Shown: positions 61,186 to 64,000 of the stretch, piece after piece
How positions within the stretch are numbered: position 1 is the first letter of the stretch
Layout: each line of letters starts with the position of its first letter
Program-made: the position numbers and the translations under genes
NCBI GenBank assembly: GCA_944324135.1
Contig: CALUVE010000008.1
Coordinates: forward strand, 1 to 64,000
Source of the DNA: Candidatus Gastranaerophilales bacterium
GTDB taxonomy: Bacteria > Cyanobacteriota > Vampirovibrionia > Gastranaerophilales > Gastranaerophilaceae
Length of the DNA: 64,000 nt
Direction of reading: 5' to 3'
The notes under the pieces: model-generated
The model's database searches: none
Told to the model about the DNA's origin: nothing
The model's input: the letters and a program-made list of their open reading frames with translations, nothing else

Positions 61186-62121
61186 TTATTGAAAAAGGTC
61201 AAGTTCAAGCCCTTCGTATGCAAGGATTACCCTGTCGCCGAGCGGTTTGTACTGTTCTTTTATGCTGTTTAATTTTGCATCATCATAGCCCGGGTCAAAG
61301 TGGAAGAATACGAGTTTTTTTGCATCTGTCTGGTTCTGGCACTCGATTGCCATATCGTAAGTAGAGTGACCGTAACCCTGTTTTGATACAAAAGAATTCA
61401 GATAATCTTCTGTGGTGTACTGGGCATCGTGTATAAGCACATCGCAGTTTCTTGCAAAGTTAGCCAGTTTTTTGTCTCCGCCGAGGTAACTTTCTTTGTC
61501 GGTTGCGTATACAAGCACTTTGTCACGGTAGGTAATTTTATAGATAAATACGCCCTCCTGCGGGTGTGCGTAAGATTTGTAGCAGGTGATTAGGACATCA
61601 TCTTCTTCAATTTTTGTATCCTCCGGAGTTTCAATCCTTTTTACAATAGGCGGATATCCGTGTCGGAGGATGATTCCCTCATTTTCGTTAAGGTCGTGGA
61701 TATTGAGGTTGCCCGCAATATCTCCGAGGTCGAGCGGAAATGATTTGCCAAAAAGTAATTCGGCAAGTTCATCAGAGAGGCTTTCGTTGTAGTTTACATT
61801 GCCGTATACATTCAGAATGCTTGACGGAATGTGGAGCGGACGGAAGAATGTAAATCCTTGTATGTGATCCTGATGGATGTGCGAAATCAGGATGGTAGCT
61901 TTTATCGGTTCTCTTTCGTGCGGATTAATGTTTGATGCGATGTATTTTTCCATCAGGTCGTTTCCGAGATTTATCAAACCTGTTCCTGCATCAAGAATAA
62001 TCATGTGTCCGTTAACCTGAACTTCTACACAGGAGGTGTTTCCGCCGTATTCCAGATAATTTCTGTCTGCTATAGGGTAGCTCCCTCTGACCCCTCTAAA
62101 TTTTATTTTGAATTCATTCAT
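61186..62121 (-). CDS. MBL-fold metallo-hydrolase (RNase Z/PhnP-like)
   Basis: ISHIHQDHIQGF carries the HxHxDH zinc motif; LDAGTGLINLG precedes it and HDAQYTTEDY and FFHFDPGYDD supply later ligands. N-terminal IKFRGVRGSYPIADRN.YGGNTSC is typical of cyclic-nucleotide-phosphodiesterase-like MBL proteins. 311 aa, no signal peptide, so cytosolic. Possible substrates include cyclic nucleotides or tRNA-like RNA; not decidable. Confidence 0.85.
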   Translation of the reverse strand: MNEFKIKFRGVRGSYPIADRNYLEYGGNTSCVEVQVNGHMIILDAGTGLINLGNDLMEKYIASNINPHEREPIKATILISHIHQDHIQGFTFFRPLHIPSSILNVYGNVNYNESLSDELAELLFGKSFPLDLGDIAGNLNIHDLNENEGIILRHGYPPIVKRIETPEDTKIEEDDVLITCYKSYAHPQEGVFIYKITYRDKVLVYATDKESYLGGDKKLANFARNCDVLIHDAQYTTEDYLNSFVSKQGYGHSTYDMAIECQNQTDAKKLVFFHFDPGYDDAKLNSIKEQYKPLGDRVILAYEGLELDLFQ

Positions 62122-62135
62122 ACCTTTAACCTCAA

Positions 62136-63110
62136 CTATTTTTTGATTGTGTAAGTATAAGTTTGGTCTTTTTCTTCACCTGTATAAATTGATGATGAAA
62201 AGACCAGAAGTTTTGCAAGTTTTTGGATATTTTTTTCGTTAGTTTCTTTCATTTGTATATCAAAAACAACTTTATTTCTGTAATTTGTAATATTAATAAT
62301 CCTGAACGCGTTCGGATAAGAAACAAGGGCAGGAGTGCTTACATATAGGATGTTATCCTGCTGGGTAATCTTTGCTGCGTGGTAGTGCCCTTGAAATAGT
62401 GCTATCGGATTTTTGTATTTTTTCAAAATATTCTGCACCTCAGTGGCGTTCAAAAGTTTATGTCCTGCGCTCGGGAAAGGCTCTATGACAGGCACATGCA
62501 TAAAAATCAGAACTATATCTTTTTTTGATGAGGCGAGTTCTTTATCAAGCCATTCCAGCTGCTCTTTATCAATATAACCGTTTGATGTGAGTCTGTCGCG
62601 GATTATGGTATCCAGAACTATTGCCTTGTAACCTTTTTGAGGAACAAAGGAATAGTATGGTTTTGTGAATTTAAAGTCAGGATTTCCCTCACGTATCATT
62701 TTGAGATAAACTTCAGGTGTCAGATAGCCTCCCTGACATGTATCGTGATTTCCGAAAGTGGTGTACCACGGTGCATTAAGTTTTTGTGCGTGCGGCAGGA
62801 ATGCACGCAGTTCTTTTTCAAAATGTTTGTCAATCTGGTCGCCTGTGAACATAACAAATGAGATGTTCGGGGTTTCGTTTATTTGTTTAACAGCATCATC
62901 AAGGAGTTTGTCTGATTCGGCTATCATTTTGAAAGAGGTGTTATTTTCGCCGGTATAGAAGTGTACATCACTCACCTGTGCAAATTTAAGGTTTGACGCG
63001 CTGTAAACCTGCAGCCCGTAAAACATTACAGCCGTGAGTATAAGTGTAAATACTGTGTTCACGATTGTTGTGAAAAAGTTATTCTTTTGGTGATGTTGTT
63101 TCTTCTTCAT
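62136..63110 (-). CDS. Membrane-anchored metallophosphoesterase
   Basis: An N-terminal anchor (~12-32, FFTTIVNTVFTLILTAVMFY) followed by a calcineurin-like phosphoesterase outside the membrane. Metal motifs: QVSDVHFY (DxH), FTGDQID (GDxxD), FGNHDT (GNHD), FMHVPV and FQGHYHAAK (GHxH). 324 aa. Substrate unknown; cell-wall, lipid or nucleotide phosphates are possible. It overlaps the upstream TPR gene by 32 bp. Confidence 0.85.
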   Translation of the reverse strand: MKKKQHHQKNNFFTTIVNTVFTLILTAVMFYGLQVYSASNLKFAQVSDVHFYTGENNTSFKMIAESDKLLDDAVKQINETPNISFVMFTGDQIDKHFEKELRAFLPHAQKLNAPWYTTFGNHDTCQGGYLTPEVYLKMIREGNPDFKFTKPYYSFVPQKGYKAIVLDTIIRDRLTSNGYIDKEQLEWLDKELASSKKDIVLIFMHVPVIEPFPSAGHKLLNATEVQNILKKYKNPIALFQGHYHAAKITQQDNILYVSTPALVSYPNAFRIINITNYRNKVVFDIQMKETNEKNIQKLAKLLVFSSSIYTGEEKDQTYTYTIKK

Positions 63111-63999
63111 TTTGGTTTCCCGATATGCTTGAATTGTTTTGAAGCATAGCTTTTATCTCATTATACTTACTTTTTAATATTGTGTCGTCATCAGACAATA
63201 TGATTGCTTTATCAAGATTTAATAGTGCATTATTGTAGTCTCCGAGGTGATAATCACACAGACCGATGTATTTATAAACTTCGGAGGTTTTTATATCAGC
63301 AGAGACTTCGTCCAAAATTTTTTTAGCTTCACGGTAGTTGTTGCGTTCATACAGAATTTTTCCGTATAGGTATTTGTATGTAATATCATCATTCAGGGCA
63401 GTGGCTGTTATAATATCGTTTTCAGCATCACTTGCATATCCCTGATGAAGATTTATTTTAGCACGGAGTGCATAGGCATAATCGTCCTCGTTGTTTATTA
63501 TCAGGTATTGATTTAAGAAATCAATCGCATCTGCGTATCTGTCCATTGCCGCAAAGCATTCCGCAATTTTAAGACAGCACTGGATAAAGTTTGAGTTTTG
63601 TTTCAGAGCTTTGTTGTAATAAGAAACAGCCATTGAGGGGTTATTATGAGAAAGGTAGTATTCACCTAAAAGATAGCTTGCCCAGTGGCTGCCTTTGTCT
63701 GATTCTGATTTCAGGGTGTTAGTTTCACCCTGCAGGTTCCCAGCCAGTTTGTAATCCTGAGACTGCATAAGCAGTTTATCAACGGAGGTTATGTAAGAAT
63801 TACGATTTTTGCCTGAAATTACTGTTTCCAGTCCGTGTTTGAGGGTTTGAACCTGTTTGTTTGACGGCTCAAGCTGCAAAATTTTATCAAGGTAAATTAT
63901 GGCGTTTTTGTAATGTCCCAGAGCACAGTAATTTTTGGCAATATCCATGTAGTCGTCTGTTATTTCGCTTGCAATAACAGATGAACCGAACATTATCAA
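63079..63999 (-). CDS. TPR-repeat protein, 5' end outside the window
   Basis: At least six tetratricopeptide-like units (NYCALGHYKNAIIYLDKILQ, YYNKALKQNSNFIQCCLKIA, GLCDYHLGDYNNALLNLDKA). The first residues visible (MFGSSVIASE) look like the end of a signal peptide, and the only start in the window is a TTG at its edge, so the true start is further right. The last 32 bp overlap the phosphoesterase gene. Confidence 0.8.
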   Translation of the reverse strand: MIMFGSSVIASEITDDYMDIAKNYCALGHYKNAIIYLDKILQLEPSNKQVQTLKHGLETVISGKNRNSYITSVDKLLMQSQDYKLAGNLQGETNTLKSESDKGSHWASYLLGEYYLSHNNPSMAVSYYNKALKQNSNFIQCCLKIAECFAAMDRYADAIDFLNQYLIINNEDDYAYALRAKINLHQGYASDAENDIITATALNDDITYKYLYGKILYERNNYREAKKILDEVSADIKTSEVYKYIGLCDYHLGDYNNALLNLDKAIILSDDDTILKSKYNEIKAMLQNNSSISGNQNEEETTSPKE

Positions 64000-64000
64000 A

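Noticed and set aside
1-64000. CRISPR arrays, tRNA, rRNA and insertion sequences
   Set aside because: I looked for regularly spaced repeats, tRNA arm patterns and transposase motifs on both strands by eye and found none; the repeats present are irregularly placed.

Overview
The window is an AT-rich bacterial chromosome segment, densely packed with genes on both strands. I see no rRNA, no tRNA, no phage or insertion-sequence genes and no CRISPR array. The gene set indicates a diderm, fermentative anaerobe: LpxA (lipid A), a bifunctional PBP1A, a four-subunit 2-oxoacid:ferredoxin oxidoreductase, pyruvate phosphate dikinase and a PPi-type phosphofructokinase. A gene resembling cyanobacterial LdpA (two 4Fe-4S clusters plus the LdpA C-terminal domain), with no photosynthesis genes in view, points to a non-photosynthetic relative of Cyanobacteria, most likely a gut Melainabacteria/Vampirovibrionia (Gastranaerophilales) lineage. 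That placement is inference from gene content, not from a marker-gene tree.

Layout. 1-5.3 kb: dispersed repeats, two unrecognised proteins, PPi-phosphofructokinase and a small helical protein. 5.3-10.4 kb (minus strand): lpxA with an M29 aminopeptidase, then PBP1A with an RNase HIII-like enzyme. 10.4-17.4 kb: a Cys-cluster protein, a frameshifted exported protein, tpiA, a ThiF-like enzyme, a diguanylate cyclase, an orphan HD protein, a membrane-anchored serine hydrolase and the LdpA-like protein. 17.5-25.5 kb (minus): glycosyltransferase, speE, HIT protein, holB/holA, GNAT protein, ribBA and ribE. 25.6-32.5 kb (plus): yceD-rpmF-plsX-fabH-fabD-fabG-acpP-fabF, a complete fatty-acid initiation and elongation cluster. 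32.6-44.7 kb: small unknown genes, response regulators and a histidine kinase, a membrane-anchored Hsp20-like protein, a GT10 fucosyltransferase, prs, an acyl-ACP thioesterase, a divergent NDP kinase, a methyltransferase, a GDP-mannose pyrophosphorylase and a metallopeptidase-like protein. 44.7-52.1 kb (minus): a 1998-residue coiled-coil protein overlapping a GlcD-type flavoprotein. 52.3-54.9 kb: the oxidoreductase operon (D-A-B-C). 54.9-64 kb: a repeat cluster, a glycosyltransferase, a HEPN/MNT toxin-antitoxin pair, ppdK, TPR proteins, an MBL-fold hydrolase and a membrane metallophosphoesterase.

Working together: PPi-phosphofructokinase, TpiA and PPDK outline a PPi-linked glycolysis feeding a ferredoxin-reducing 2-oxoacid oxidoreductase. 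PlsX/Fab genes and LpxA supply the envelope. ManC, the GT10 enzyme and two GT2 proteins suggest a mannose/fucose-containing surface glycan.

Non-coding highlights: (i) three long hairpins sharing an apical core while their arms differ but stay self-complementary; (ii) a 17-bp palindrome in five copies, one of which supplies the tpiA -35 region and one a CDS stop codon; (iii) an approximately 74-nt minus-strand RNA candidate near 38.8 kb whose hairpin / single-stranded CCUCC / terminator layout recalls cyanobacterial Yfr1; (iv) several genes lacking a Shine-Dalgarno whose -10 box lies 6-9 nt before the ATG, suggesting leaderless mRNAs.
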